Assembly (NCBI RefSeq): GCF_963678635.1
Contig: NC_087067.1
Location: 52,008,233 to 52,072,232 of the forward strand
Source of the DNA: Symsagittifera roscoffensis
Lineage: Eukaryota > Xenacoelomorpha > Acoela > Convolutidae
DNA length: 64,000 bases
Direction: 5' to 3'
Position 1 is the stretch's first letter, and every line of letters starts with the position of its first letter. The notes beneath the pieces were generated by a model, which ran no database searches, was not told the origin of the DNA, and saw only the letters and a program-made list of their open reading frames with translations. The position numbers and the translations under genes are program-made. This document shows positions 34,401 through 47,878 of the stretch, in pieces.

Positions 34401-35633
34401 TGGCGCAGCCACCAAGATTTTCGAAAAATCCGCTCAAAGTAATTCCTTTTTGGGAACGAGCATCGCCTGAACCTCCACTAGAGTGGACAAAATGGGCGGC
34501 CATATTGGAAATGGCAGTATTCGCTAAAGACGGCATCGAAATTCGAAACCTATTACGAGCCCGCCCAAAACTTGTTGAGCCAGTTAAGCCAGCATACGAG
34601 GTTCAAATCACTGGTGAAACAGATGCCCACAGGAAAAACCGAGAGGTGGGCAACCAAGAAAAAAGAGTGGGCTGGGAGAACCACGTGATAAAAGCGCGAG
34701 AAAGAGGGGTTCTGTGTAATTCATTTAGATGGGATGAAGAGGACGCAAAAGTACGCAGCTACCTCTTCTTGTGTCTCGGCGCCGAAGGACAACGTCAAAT
34801 AAAGCAAAAACGACCAAATATGCAATTACTTACGGTGTCTACACAACAATTCATGACTGTTTTGGAAGATGTATTCGTCACGACACGGATAATAGCTTTT
34901 GAGAGGTATGATTTTATTTATCGAAAACAAAAAAAAACGGAGAGCTTAGAGCAATTTCACGCTGACCTAGTGGAACTAGCTTCACGGGCTGATTGCGGTG
35001 ACCGAGAAAGTGAGTGGGTAAGCGACATGTTTACCGCCCACATGAATAATGAAAAATTTGCAGAGGAATTGTTAGCCCAAACACGTACGCCACAGGAGGC
35101 TTATGAATACGCGATCCGACGCGAAAAAGGAATCGAACACAGCCGCACAATGAAAATAAATCTGAGGGCAAACAGTTACGACCCCAAAAGAAGATCCAAT
35201 ACAATATGTCAATACACGTGGCAGACAAAATCAACAATATAACCAAAACATTCAACGAGGCCGGGGAAGTCTTCGCGGCCGACCATATCCACGTGGATCA
35301 CAAAACGCAAGGAGTCAACAATATCAACAACAACGAAACACAAATTACAAACAATGTTTCAAATGTGGAAATCAATATGATCGGAATCATTTACAATCTT
35401 GTCAGGCCAAAGACAGAATTTGTTCAAAATGCTCAAAACGCGGACATTTTGCAGAAGTTTGTCGTTCCACAAACGTCAACTATCTAGACAAAACAAATGA
35501 GGAACAACAAGAAGAAACAGAAATAGAGAGTACGGGGACGGATACCGACCCGGTGTTATACGCTGAGTTCACCACAAACATTGGTTGGGAAAACTACCAA
35601 ATAGACGATTTTTCAGTAATGGAAATTTCGTAA
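34400..35633 (+). pseudogene. gag: gag of the gypsy-type element
   Basis: ATG at 34400 opens 280 codons of capsid-like sequence that end at 35242. The remainder lies in the +1 frame from about 35166 to TAA at about 35633. It contains a basic, Gln/Arg/Gly-rich stretch and two cysteine clusters: CFKCGN with downstream H and C, then CSKCSKRGHFAEVC, a classic CCHC zinc knuckle of nucleocapsid. The frame break sits upstream of the zinc knuckle, so it is a lesion rather than a normal gag-pol frameshift. Confidence 0.85.
34401..34412 (+). promoter_or_regulatory. Primer binding site
   Basis: TGGCGCAGCC directly follows the 5' LTR and is the expected complement of a tRNA 3' end beginning with CCA. 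TGGCGCAG resembles sites used with serine tRNA in some insect gypsy elements. The site overlaps the gag start codon. Confidence 0.7.
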
Positions 35634-35639
35634 TCATTT

Positions 35640-38600
35640 GAGATTAAGGACCCAAAAAACAATATCAGAAGACAATTTGAATGGGCACATTGTCAAATTG
35701 AGAACTTTTACAACAGAACTACTCGCAATTGCTGACTCAGAAGCGCAATGTCCTTTCTAAACGTAAAAACCGCACAACGATTACGACAAAACAATATATA
35801 GGCAATATTCGAAAATATTCCCCGGAGGATACAGCCAGAAATTTAGCGTAATATAACGGTTAATATATTCAATCTAAAGGAAGATTAATTGTAACGATTG
35901 TGTGGGGGGAGGTGGAAAGTTCAAACAGCTCCGTTCATTATAGTGGACGACCAAAAAGCCAATAAAATAGGACGGAATCTACTACCACGCATCGGCATCA
36001 GACTAATTCAGGACAAACCAACTCGAAAGGTACTCACAGTACAAAGGAGCGACGAATCAAACCATGAAATCAAACAATGGGTCAAGGATAACTTTCAACA
36101 ACTATGCGTACGAATCGGAAAATCCAAATATCACGAAATGAAAACACAATTCAACAAAGATTTTGAACCGATACAACAAAAGGGCAGACGCATACCCATA
36201 CATTTACAAGAAAGAGTTGAAGCTGAATTAAACAAGTTGATTGATCAAAAACATATTTTATCAAACTCGATTAGTGCTCAGACAAACAATTTATCAGTCC
36301 AATAGTCATCACGGTCAAAAAGGACCAAACGGTTAAACTAGCACTGGATTCGAAGAAGATTAACAAATACATACACAAAAACAATTATCAGATGCGAAAC
36401 ATAGATCTCCTGTTGGATAATATTGCACAAGTAGTGAATTCAGACAAATCAAACCAAACACTATTCACAACACTTGATTTGTGATACTCATATTCACAAA
36501 CCCCGTTGGATAAAACAACACCAGAAAAATGCAACTTCAGTCTAATTGGGGGAAATGCTACCGGAACTTACCACTTCCAAACACGAGTTTACGGCCTTAC
36601 CGATATGCCGGCAGAGTTCCAAAAAGCAGTGGATCTGACACTCACAAATTGCAACAATACTTATGCATATCTTGATGATATTCTAATCGTAACAAAAGGA
36701 ACGCTCGAGACTCATCGTCAAAATTTCCAGACGGTGCTAACAAAACTCGACGAGGAAAACCTTGCAATCTCGTTGGACAGTGTAAGTTCGCATGCAAACA
36801 AGTTGAGTGGTTGGGCTACACTATAAACAGTGAGGGAACTAAACCACCTATAAAGAAAACCGAGGCAATTGAAAAATTATCGCCTCCCAAAATGTTTAAA
36901 CAACTTAAAAGTTTCGTGGGGTCGATACATCATCTTACAAAATAAATACCAAAATTAGCACAAACAGCGGCAGCACTGCGGCAATTACTAAAAAACGCTG
37001 AAAACAACAGACCTATCAATTGGTTACCAGAACACAACTCAGCCTTTAAAAACATTTTACACTCGTGGCAAAATTCACAGAAAATAAACATTTTGATCAA
37101 CATTTACAAACTCGCATCGTCTGTGATGCATCTAATACAGGTTTAGGAGCGGCATTAGAGCAACTTTCAACAGAAGGTTGGGTGGCTCTATTATATGCGT
37201 CACGTTTTTTTAAATTCCCTCGAGGAAAAATATTCAGTCAATGAATTAGAATTATTAGGAGTCGTTTGGGCAATTGAGCTCTTTAAATATTTTTATACGG
37301 CAAATATTTAACTGTCATCACTGATCATCAAGCTTTAATTAGCGCGTTAAACGTCAGCGAACGATCAAAGACAAGTCAAAGCCGTGTCACCCGCTGGATC
37401 GATAGTATAATACCATTCCATTTTGATATCAAACATCACGCATGGAGTAAAATGGGCTCAATAGACTGTATGTCACGAAATTCGGTTGGATTATTCTTAC
37501 CCAGCAGCGAGTATGACGACAAAATTGTAGTTGCAGCAATTAATACACTCATAAACAACTTAGAAATGATTGACAATGTCATCATAAATCAATTGGTCAA
37601 TCAAAACAAAGCACCATGTGACCTGATCAAAAACGCGCGGAAATTAAAGGGCTATTAGATGCTAGAACAAACGCTCAATTAACAACTAAACATTCCAAAC
37701 ATTCCATCAACGATCAATTGCTACCTAAAGACAGAACTCAGTTTAACTCAAACTCTGTTCAAAATCAGTCAACATTTCGTTCTGCTCAAAACCAGTCAAC
37801 ATCTCGCATTCAAAAATTCTTCGATTCAACGAGCGATCGATCAAAACATTAAAAAGTCACACGATGAGTATAAAAAATGTAAAAAAATTTTGCAGGCGGT
37901 TTCATCCCGAGTGATCTAAAAACCACAAAACCACTCGATCGTACAGATTCGGTGGATTGGAAGAACAGATCAGACCGAGAAGAAAGCCTGTCCGACCCGA
38001 GATGGCACAAGCGACCACCAACCAAGGTCAATCAGATGAAGTAAACTAAATCATCAACGCAATACCAACCAACCGCACAAGTGACCGACGCAAGAGATTT
38101 GATCACAGGATCGAAAAAAAAACAAAATTTCCAAAGATTATTTTTGGAGACACCACAACATTATCATCATCCGTAACAAAAGGATGCAGTTCACAAACAG
38201 CTATGCCACTAATAGCTCGATCAACCATAGCCACACAAACAATGATACAAACCGAGATGGAAAAAGAGAAATCGTCCACATCGACCCAAACAAGTAAGAA
38301 CATCGAAAACGACCAGCCGGTGGAACAAGAGATATCTGTCAGCCGCGTGAATCCCAATGTGTGTCTACAAGAGGAGACATCACCTAACATGGAACCCCCG
38401 ACAATGACAACTTCCTTACAACTAGAGGCCAGCCACACAGAAATCACGGACACCATGGAGGCCACTGTTGAAAAAGCCACTGAAACCGAGGAGGACACGC
38501 CTTTATTTCGTCGTAAAATACAAAATGTACTGGGAATTCTATTCATCGCTACAGCCACCAAGAAAGACAGAAACTTGAGCCCACTGATAAACTTTGTGAA

Positions 38601-40779
38601 AAAACGGGACCGGTATGCCATCAAAGCTTCATACGGACAGTACTGGTTCAATATCCGAAATCGCCCTCATGTTTGAGAGGACTGCCTCCTCGTCGACGAA
38701 AGGATCGTAATTCCTTCGCAAATCCGACAGACAGTCCTGGATAGTCTTCACCTCACACACCCGGGATTGGCAGCCATGTTGGATTTGAGTCAACATGTCT
38801 GGTTCCCGCATTTTCATCGCTCAATTGTGCAGATGGCCTAAAACTGTAAACATTGCACGGAGTAAGGTAAAAGTTTAAAACCCATCCTAGGCAAAAGATT
38901 TTCATTCCAAATGGAACCGGTGGTCGAACGTTATAAGGAAGTTGAATTAGACTTTGCGGGGCCTCTACAGGACGAACAAAACAGAGACGCATACATTTTG
39001 GTGGCAATTGATAAGTGGTCAAAGTTCCCGACAGCGAAAGTTGTTTCAAACACAACAGCAGATATTGCAATTAAATTAATGCAACGATATATTTCTAACA
39101 GCGGGGTACCGCGTAGATCTAGGTGCGACCAAGCTCAAACATTCCGAGCGAAAAAATTTTAAATTTTCTGTAGGTCAAACAACATAAAACGTTTTTTTTT
39201 GCGCCCGTAGATGATCATAGAGCTATAGGGGTTGTTTAACGGATGATCAGAACAATTAAGCGTAGATTAGCGGTAATGAGAATAGACCAAACAAACATAC
39301 CATAAAAGTTGGCTTCTGATGTCGCAGAAATAATAAAAACGTTGAGAATCACACCACACGGTGTCACAAAAATTTCTCCTTCTGAAGCATATATGGGTAG
39401 AAAACTGAACACTCCATTATCGAACATAGCCACAAATAGCTCACCTAATAACTTAAACTGGGAGAGCGCAAAACATGCATGTTTAGATTGAAAGAACCTT
39501 GTCAAGCCGCCGTTGCCTGCAGAAGTCATGCGAAACCTCGAACGACGGTCAGAGGACGAAGTACAAATTCGAAAGAAAGAGACACCACACAAAGTTCCAC
39601 ATGAACGCATACCGAGGATGCTCGAAAACAAACATTCACCATCACATCCAGAAACAGGTGCATATACAGAATGTATAGATCTAGCTAAGAACAAGTTAAT
39701 TTAAGATATAAGGGAGTACAACGAACAGTAGAAAAAACTATCAAAAAACGCATAGAACAAGTGGCAGGAAAAACCATTCGGCTAGCAACCAAAGTAAAAA
39801 AACCCAAGAACAAAAATACAAAACCATAGACGGAAAAATTCTCACTTACACACCGCATACTGCTTGGGTACAGTTTTTTGGCAAACAACCAAGACTACTA
39901 AGGAATAGTGGTACCGCCTTCGTCCCCAACCCGGTAATATATGGACCTTGCAGACCTTCTCGATTGAGCGATTATGTTGCTTACAAATCTGCACGCAGAG
40001 GAGGACCATGCTTAAATTTTATAGACATCAACGATCCATAAGCTCCACAACGCCCCATGTTCAAGGAGGACACCAGAACGGGGCTCCCAGTCAAGTTATC
40101 AAATCAAGAGAAAGCACAAAAACAGGGCACAAGCAAAGCCAGTCCCAGGAAAAGAAAAGCATTGGGAAAACGGACTGGAGGAAAGCCAACGAGAAAATTA
40201 CAAAATCCAAGAGGGATGGGTCTCCAAACGGAGATGGAAAAGACAATTAATAAAGAAAAAGAAGACGACTTGTCGGCCACATCGGAGGAAAACACTTCAC
40301 CCTCAACTAAACGACAAAATCAAAAAGTAACACCGCCTGCCATTGCAACGAGGAAGTCAACAAGAGCCAGACAGGCAACATTAGCGACAACTCCAGGAAA
40401 TCCTATCCCAATCAACGCGATACAAACCACAAGCACAACAGGGGCGAAACAGAAGAAATCGAAACAAGATACGCCAAGCCTGAAATCTTTAATTCAGGAA
40501 ATGGAAATATCTGAAAAAACTCCGCAATACAAAGCCTGCATACAATTTATCCAAGCAATTTGCCCAAAACACAAAACAAGCCTTACAAATGATGTAATTG
40601 ACTTCACTTTACCAGCGGAGGCCGATGACGAAAAGATGGACAGTAATGACATATTTTGCGAAAATTCAAAAAATATAGAAGATCCAAAACAAGACGAACA
40701 ACCAAACAATGGAGAAGAACACGGAGCAGTAGATGACAACACTGACAACAACACCGGAGAAAAAAGAGGGGAGAAATGA
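35640..40779 (+). pseudogene. pol: pol of the gypsy-type element (protease, RT, RNase H, integrase)
   Basis: Fragments in order: protease remnant (about 35690-35830) whose catalytic Asp-Ser-Gly is now Asp-Ser-Glu; reverse transcriptase (about 36150-36950) with TGA right after the motif-A LDL (36482-36484) and an intact YLDD at 36668-36679; RNase H (about 37100-37480) with VCDAS and TDHQA; a long variable connector (37650-38560); integrase (about 38570-39490) with its HHCC finger, catalytic Asp at 38950 and 39127, and the Glu codon replaced by TAA at 39237-39239. The 240-codon open tail at 40057-40779 is Lys-rich and follows one more stop, so it is the C-terminal end of pol. Many frameshifts make it non-functional. 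Confidence 0.9.
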
Positions 40780-40840
40780 CTAACCAGCTAAACAGTCCTA
40801 CGGGGACTTAAAAACTCAAATAAAACTTTACCATTTTTGC

Positions 40841-40852
40841 CGAGGAGGGTAA
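40841..40852 (+). promoter_or_regulatory. Polypurine tract
   Basis: The run GAGGAGGGTAAG lies immediately upstream of the 3' LTR, as required for plus-strand priming. Confidence 0.75.
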
Positions 40853-41127
40853 GGTCATCCGGCATGGATAGATAAAACTCCCCACAAATACTTATTATGT
40901 ATTTATATACCATTTATGTTTTGCTATTTTATAATATTAATGTGTACTGGTCGGTTGACCTTGGTACAAGGACGAGAACGGCGTCTGAAGAGAACTACGG
41001 CTCAGAGAATAATTAACGCTTACGAAAACAAGCTGTTTTAACTTATTTCTCTCACAAGCTTGATACTATCTATCCATACGGATTCAATAATCAACAGTTC
41101 ATACCTCGAGGAGTTGACGGTATGACA
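40853..41127 (+). repeat. 3' LTR
   Basis: Matches the 5' LTR over its full length. The first base is G instead of T (GGTCAT), and the end is ATGACA. It is preceded by the polypurine tract. Confidence 0.9.
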
Positions 41128-41645
41128 CTACAATAAAGTTGCAAAACAGCTTACGAGCGTTTATCCACAAGAATTATTTTGACTTCAAAAATAAACTTTG
41201 TTGAAAATTGATGAATTGTTTGAATGCTGTACAATTATATTCATATACAGATAGGTTTCCCTGCTTGTTTTCAATCTTCACGCCCACTGGTATTTTTGAG
41301 TGCCGGGCGTTGGTTTTTTTTAAATTCCGGTTCGAGAGATAGTATAAATGATTTCACGATGACACTGAGTATCATTGGTTTTTTGCAATCACGTATTTCT
41401 AAACTTTCCTCCCATATTGCATGGTTTGGTGTAGTGTGATTCCAATCAACCAAAAACGTTGAAGCTTTGATTTCGGCAACATTTTCTCGTTTTGTCTGTG
41501 TCATTGTACAAAGCTTTGCTTGTTAATATCCAAGTTAAAACCTTTGTTTCTGCTTAGTATTGATAATAGTTGCGTTTTTATTAGTTCTTTGGAATTTTTT
41601 TTCAAGTTGGATGAAATTAAAGACTGGCAGACATTGAACCTACAT
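41128..41645. other. Flank between LTR element and R4, no gene seen
   Basis: AT-rich, with short open frames of no recognisable family. Confidence 0.35.
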
Positions 41646-42486
41646 GCATCCAGTTTCAAGCAGTAATAATCGATTGTATTAGGATATTTGTACCAGTCTT
41701 GCTAAAATTGAGAAACAATCGACTTTAATCAATTAATAATATTTTATAATCTCTCTTTTTAAGATCAAATTATAATCGATTTTTTATTTTTCCATTTGTT
41801 GATACAATGATAATCAATTATAATTGATTATAATCCGTCATTTTTATTCAAACTTCTAATTCCTTAGTTTTGTACAAAAATCCATTATAATTGATTATAA
41901 CTGATTATAATCCCTTTTGTTTGTTCAATTTGTTCTCGAAGTTACATCTAAGCTGCTTATAATTTTTACTTTTTGTAGACCTTGGTTCCTATGCAAAATG
42001 TGAAAAGTGTTTTTGAAGTTTTCCAATCAACTCAAATTTATCAGGTTTTTTTCATTTTTTACCCAATAAAGTTTGTGATGCATAATTTCAACTTTTTATC
42101 CACCAAAATATCAGAAAATTGATTTAGTTTCATGATTGATTCAGAAGATTTATTTTTCATCTACTGCGGCAACCTCTCCACTATTATGAAAGGATCTCTT
42201 TGAAACTTTGTTTTGAGGCAACACTTTGTTTTCAGATGAACCAAAGTGTTCCAGAGATCTCTTTTTTAGAGATTTTCCCATTGTCACAAAAACAATAAAC
42301 CATAAGATATAATTCAAATGTAGTTTTGAATTGACAAAATTATGGCAAAATAAGAGATTATAATCAAATATCATTGACTCTAAGCTTTTATATGCGATTG
42401 TATTCTCTTGGAAAATCTTATATTTGTCAAAAAATCATCATAATAATCCGTTATAATCGATAATTTACGCCTAAACTGGGATGCGG
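41646..42486. mobile_element. Inverted-repeat element R4, copy 2 (opposite orientation)
   Basis: Begins GCATCCAGTTTCAAGC and ends CGCCTAAACTGGGATGCGG, matching the ends of 32033-33000 in reverse. Its right end as read on the minus strand (ACGGATTATTATGATGATTT) matches the left end of copy 1. No transposase was seen. Confidence 0.62.
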
Positions 42487-42639
42487 TCACTCTTAGTAAG
42501 AAAAATTGAAAGATCTAGGAGTGGTTGTCATATAAAGTTTGCTCATGAGGTCCTTTTCTGATTTTAATTGGCGTCCTTATCTTTTTTCTATGTTGATTTT
42601 AAATATATACTCTTCATACTTGCCTTGATCATGCTCATT

Positions 42640-45505
42640 TGATTGGAGATTTGCTCTACTTTAACTTTTTTCGATTTTTTTTGAACGAGTACGGGCAGCT
42701 AGAATTAAGCTTCAAATAGAACGCGCAATATAATTTTTCTCTAAAATTACCAAAAGGAACCGATATCGAACAGGACTTAACAGTTTAAGCGCAATGCCAG
42801 TCTAGTTCCAATGGGTGATGCACTCAATTTTTAACGAACTCACTCAAGCAAAGGCATTTTTTGGCGAAAAACTAGTGACATCCAACAGAACCGAAATTGA
42901 ACATATCTCCTTGGCTGAGAAAATTTTCAAATTTAGATTGCGAGAAGTTTTCACTGAGGCTTCCAAAGAACAAGGTCACGAAACGCGAAATCGAACGGCT
43001 CGGTAATAGAATCAGGAAACTTAGAAAATTAAACTATTTGTAGCGAATACTGTTCAGCTCAAGCACCTGGACCTTCACAAGAACATACGAGTGATCTGTG
43101 ATGCTAAAGATAGTACTTAAACAGCTAGGATCCGAGAATTTTCTGTCAATCTCATTTGCTCCAAAGCTTTTAAGCCCGGCGGAAAATAAATATTTAACCA
43201 ACGAGTTGAAAATTTTAGCTGTAGTGTGAGGGCACAATTTTTCCAAAAGTCTAATTTAAGAAGACCATTTACAATAATTACAGATCATAGAGATCAATCA
43301 TTGTTGAACGGAAGTATTAAAACGAACAATAATCTTTTTTTTTTGAGATTAACCAAATGGGCAGACACTAATACTTTTTGGCTTTGTGGATTATGTCAAG
43401 ACACTCCAGTGACCCTCAGAAACTAATTATTCAAAATTGCCCTTCTTAAGTGAAGTGAAATTAAACCGTTTAGGAAATCCTGTGGCTTTTTTGTCGAAAA
43501 TCTACCCCTTGTTTGGTATATCATATCGAAAAACGTCCATAGAGTGGTTCTAATCAAATCAATTCCATCTCAGCCAATCAAAATCAAGAAGAGCAAATAT
43601 GCTCTTTTGTACCAACGGTTGAGGCGGAAAGTCAAACGCGAGAGAACCAAGCAATCACAATCTAGAAAATCGCATATGGCCGAAACCAATGGAAACCACA
43701 AAAATTTCAAGGTGCGGAAAACATCGTACCCCTTGCGAACAATTGAGCTTGAAGAAAAAACTTTGAAGAAGCTTGAATTTCAGAACACATTTGAAAAGTA
43801 GACAAAATTAGAACAGCCCATTTCCTGTTACAGAAATAAACTCTGCGCCAAACTCGCCGAAAAGTTTTGATGCAAATTTTGAATTCAGTGAAATTACTGT
43901 AACTCAACCAGATTTTGAAGATCTCACAAAAAGTAATCGCAGACCCGAAAATGTACACAGTTGTCAGCCCCGATACAAAAGAACTAAATAAAGGACGAAA
44001 GCTCGTGATTGGATGGGGCTTTTTTCATACCCCTACCCTTGCAAGTGCCGGTGGAGTCCAACAAAAACTACAACCCCCACAGAAAAAAGGAACAAGTTTG
44101 AGGGATGACGCGACGTCCAGTGCCAGTCTATGTACCGGAGTTTTGCGGCAAAAGCATCGTACTGTCAGCAGTGCACGGAAAGGGGAAGGAAATCTAAAAG
44201 CTCGTCTACGCAAGGGTTTAGTTGGAAAAGTTTCCGATCCAGGGGAACCAAATGAGTGTTTACATTCAGATTTTTTCAAGATCAATCAACAAAGTTCTAA
44301 AAATTTACAAAAAGTAAATAGCTCGGCACGGAATGCCTGGAAAAACACACATCAACCAGGGATCAAGTCTTACGTCAAACAATTGCAAAAACTTCTGTAA
44401 CACCGAGGGAATCGAACAAATCTACGCACTGGTAAACAAGCAGCGAGGCCTACCTTAAGAAAAATTGGCAGTAAAAAAACTTTAAACCATTCTAGGCTAT
44501 TGAAAAGAAAGTATATTGAATTAATAAATGGTAGACAGGGCCTTAAGTGCATTATGAGTTTTGAGAAATGCGACCAGGCAACTGGCTCCGTTCGAAGCAC
44601 ACCACTGTAGAGAGGCCAAAACTGTTTGGCCTGATCTGACTAGGAAACCGAACTGGAAACTCTTGAACTTGAGGCACAGTTAAGCAAAAAATAAACTTCC
44701 TGAAACAAAAACGACTCCGAACTCGAAAGGTACCCGTCCACGCAACTTTTCATTTGAGGGAAAACGTCAGATCTGACAAAAATGCTCCAGCCCCAATAAC
44801 TCGCCGATCGAACTGTTCAGCGAGCAAATGATTGATACGGACCAACTGGAAAAATTCCGGGTCGATTCAATCAATAAAGAAGACTTAGTGAACGTCTACC
44901 GAAGGTCTGCGAGAAAATTACAAAGCGGTTTAAATTGCTTAAATCCAAAATAATGTCAGAACCCAAACATAGCCTAAATTTGAATGCTTAGGAGACATGC
45001 CACACTGACTTCAAACTCACCAATATTGCCAAAAAGCAAAAACCCTTAAAATTGAGTTGCTAGCTAGCACGAAATTGGCCACAATTAGTAGTCCAAAAAT
45101 GAAGAGTAGTCCAAATAAGCTGACTCAGATTGCGACCATACACGAGCCTCGGAGACAATCCCACAATCACTGCCAGTGGAAATAGCGGCGCGAACGCCGA
45201 AGAGAGGCCATAGCTCCAGTCTAGTGGACAAACTAAGTGAAAGCGAGCAGCGAAAATAAGAAAGGGGAAAATTTCGGACAAAAAAACAAAGAAAGAAAAT
45301 TGAAACAGACCAGCATTTGTCTCAAGATAGAATCTCTCAAATAGCAGCCAGGAAGGAGAAGAATCGGAGATGCAATGAAAGAGAGCTCGGAGAGCCGGAA
45401 AAGCACGAGGAGCAGAGAGCCAGTCTAGGAGGTGATGGAGGAATTTATATCCCAGCGAATAACCCAAAACTCAAAAATTGTTACCGAATGTTATTAAAAA
45501 TATAA
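42640..45505 (+). mobile_element. Second, badly decayed gypsy-like element
   Basis: Only the RNase H part (43060-43400) is recognisable. On both sides are fragments of basic, A-rich coding-like sequence (for example open frames at 43544-43801, 43915-44400 and 45317-45505) in mixed frames. No LTRs were found. The limits are approximate, and the 3' portion may belong to another element. Confidence 0.45.
43060..43426 (+). pseudogene. RNase H domain remnant
   Basis: One frame with two stops reads HKNIRVICDAKDST, then a region resembling SKAFKPGGK, then RPFTIITDHRDQSLLNGSIK and LTKWAD. This is the RNase H pattern of gypsy-type pol (catalytic Asp in CDA, then the TDH motif). It is not from the element at 34127, because the sequence differs throughout. 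Confidence 0.72.
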
Positions 45506-46930
45506 CGTCAATTGAAATTTTTGTTTGAATTTTACTTCTAGAGTGGAATGTGAGGAGTTACTTACAACATGCCAATTATTTGAGGTGTTATTTTTAATTA
45601 TGGTATTTTTTCCATCATTGTAAAGTGATAGCAGGTACCTGCCTGTCAAAAAGTATTTCTTCTGTCTGCCTTAGTCTGACCTCCAATTAAAAAATTTCAA
45701 AAATCAACCAGAATTAACAGATTCAAATTTCATCTTTTATGATCCCTTGATACTTGGGAGTGTTTTGTTTTGTTTGTTTTTTTTCTAATCTTTTTGTTTG
45801 TTCTAATCTGTTTTGTTTTTTTCCTTATGTTCCAAATGCATATAAAAATTGCAAAAATGCTACAGTTTTGAATATAGCAACCAGGGGCTGGATCTAAGAA
45901 TTTCTCAAAGAAGGGGGGGCAATTTATCGAAATAGTAATTTTTCAAGACCCAGGTTGGAAATGGCTGATTTTTGTTAGTTTCTTTTTGTTCCTTCTACAA
46001 TGGGTAAAGTAAACAATAATTGTTAAGAAAAATTTCTATAATAGCTAGAAATGATACGCCCAAAGTGATAGGCAAGCTGTTCTTGAATTGTTTTTACAAA
46101 AAAGATTTCCAAACGAACTCATAAAAAATTTGCTCGGATATCAATGCAAAGCATTGAATATTTCGACTGCTCTTTTATCGATCTCGAATGGTTTTTGTAA
46201 CATAAAATTTGGGGAAAGTATTATTTTGGACAATATTGAAGATCAGGTATGAAAATACTAGTCGTACCAAATTATTACCACCTGTAAGCTAGCCTCAATT
46301 CGATTTGGAGCGATTTTTATATGCGGGAGAAGTTGCCGCCCATAAATAATTTGCGTTACATTTTTAGCATTGTGAATAAAATTTTCAAATCTCGGTTAAA
46401 TTAGTCCAGAGCATGGCCAGATTATCTCTTTTTAAACCCCCAACTTTGCAAAAAACAATCGGAGGTAAAATATCTGTTTATGTTTTGGCCAGAAGGTCAA
46501 TATCTCAATGGGGAATATTTTTTATTTGTCAAAAACTACTAACTCGATTGCCGAACATTGACTGAATAAAAAATCACTTAGCATAAATATTCCGTTTTCT
46601 TTGAGAGTCGGATCAATAAAAGAGAGTGATTGTTTGTTTCAGCGTTCAAAGTTGAAGTGTCTCACAGTTTTAGGGTGTGAAAAACGAAGTGTCTCACAGT
46701 TTTAGGGTGTGAAAAACAAGTAATTAGTTGAAATTACTTATATATCAGAGCAAATTCCAATTGTTCCGACTGCCGTTAAATAGAGCTGTAAAATTAAAAA
46801 AAATTGGAAATTTATAGAATTAGGACAGTATCGCAGATCAACTGTGAACAAAATAGTAACTATCCTCAATTCAGTTGGAACTTTTTTTTTTGTGCGAGAA
46901 AGTTAGCCACGAATAAACATTTCATCTTAA
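45506..46930. other. No gene seen; short tandem duplication at 46654-46717
   Basis: Two consecutive 32-bp units of GAAGTGTCTCACAGTTTTAG then GGTGTGAAAAAC. The rest is AT-rich with no recognised gene, apart from the duplicated segment listed separately. Confidence 0.7.
45811..45952. repeat. Segment duplicated at 48112-48249, with a truncated hAT-like MITE end
   Basis: The words CCTTATGTTCCAAATGCATA and CTACAGTTTTGAATATAGCA are followed by CAGGGGCTGGATCTAAGAAT from 45882, all shared with 48112-48249. The similarity stops after TTTTTCAAGACCCA, so only the left 70 bp of the MITE are present. Both MITE and flank were copied together. Confidence 0.85.
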
Positions 46931-47660
46931 CCCTTGTTGACCAAAAATGCTAATCATACATTTTTCATATATGTAAAAATTCTAATCAAACACCTTTCTT
47001 TCAATTCCATTTGTTTTCTCAAACTTTTGGGATTTGCTTGTGACCGTTCGGCGGCAATAAACATGGTTTACTCAAAACTTGAGTTAATAAAGGTGTAATT
47101 GTCTCGCATTTACAATGCATAAACGACCTCTGAATTGTACAGGGGTTTTTTGAGACAAATCACATACTGAAAGCATCAACTTTTTAAATTTTCGGATAAC
47201 TTTCAACGATGATTTTTTTAAAATTTGAGTTTTTAAATTATCATACCTTGATCAAGACATACATAAGCATTCCATACAAATAATAAGAGTTTCTAGCGGT
47301 ATTTAAAAAACTCCATTTCTGTGTATTTAGGACTATTTAGGACTACTTTGCATGCATTTTGAGTGCTAACCTCCATCTGCGGTTGAAAAAAAAGCAATTT
47401 GGGGTAATTTCAAAATTGCCACCAAAAAATGTTATTCATACAATTTATATAAGGAAAATATACGATTAGCGTTTTTTGACAAATTTTTTTTTATTTTTTT
47501 AGTTCGATACACCGACTTCTATGTCAAAACAAAAATTTATATTCTTTAGAAATTCGATGACACCATTTTAGCAGAATGTATGAAATTTATTAGTATTTTT
47601 TATACATTTATTTCATGGAATTGTATGACTAGCATTTTTGGTCTATGGAGGTCGACCCGG
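46931..47660. mobile_element. Terminal-inverted-repeat element, fourth dispersed copy
   Basis: Colinear with the elements in units A-C (GTTGACCAAAAATGCTAATC at the left, GGAGGTCGACCCGG at the right, ACAATGCATAAACGACCT inside) but shorter and more diverged. It shows that the element is dispersed and not just part of the tandem array. Confidence 0.72.
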
Positions 47661-47878
47661 AATGTTATCTGCAGAAATACTGTTTATTCAGCTTGTTGCG
47701 CTTTTTCTGCAGAACTAAGACGAATCAAAGATAAGTTTTGAACTAAAAATTAAACAGAATGAAACAAAAACACGAAAACAAACGAATTCACAAAATCACT
47801 GTTTTTTTTCTGCTGTTTTCTTCTTGTTGCACTTCTTTTCACCTGATAAGAAATGCCTGACAATATTAAACAATTTTG

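Larger units (their letters stand above)
34127..41127 (+). mobile_element. Ty3/gypsy-type LTR retrotransposon, decayed
   Basis: Two LTRs of about 275 bp flank gag, protease, reverse transcriptase, RNase H and integrase in gypsy order. The LTRs differ at roughly 20 positions by eye, in line with the many frameshifts and stops. Flanking bases (CTAAC left, CTACA right) are not an exact target duplication. The integrase HHCC and DD35E layout and RT motif YLDD identify the superfamily. The exact clade was not determined. Confidence 0.93.

Noticed and set aside
45060-45467. Minus-strand ORF of 135 codons
   Set aside because: It lies opposite A-rich retroelement remnant sequence, and its Phe/Leu/Ser composition is what the reverse complement of Lys/Arg/Glu-rich sequence gives.
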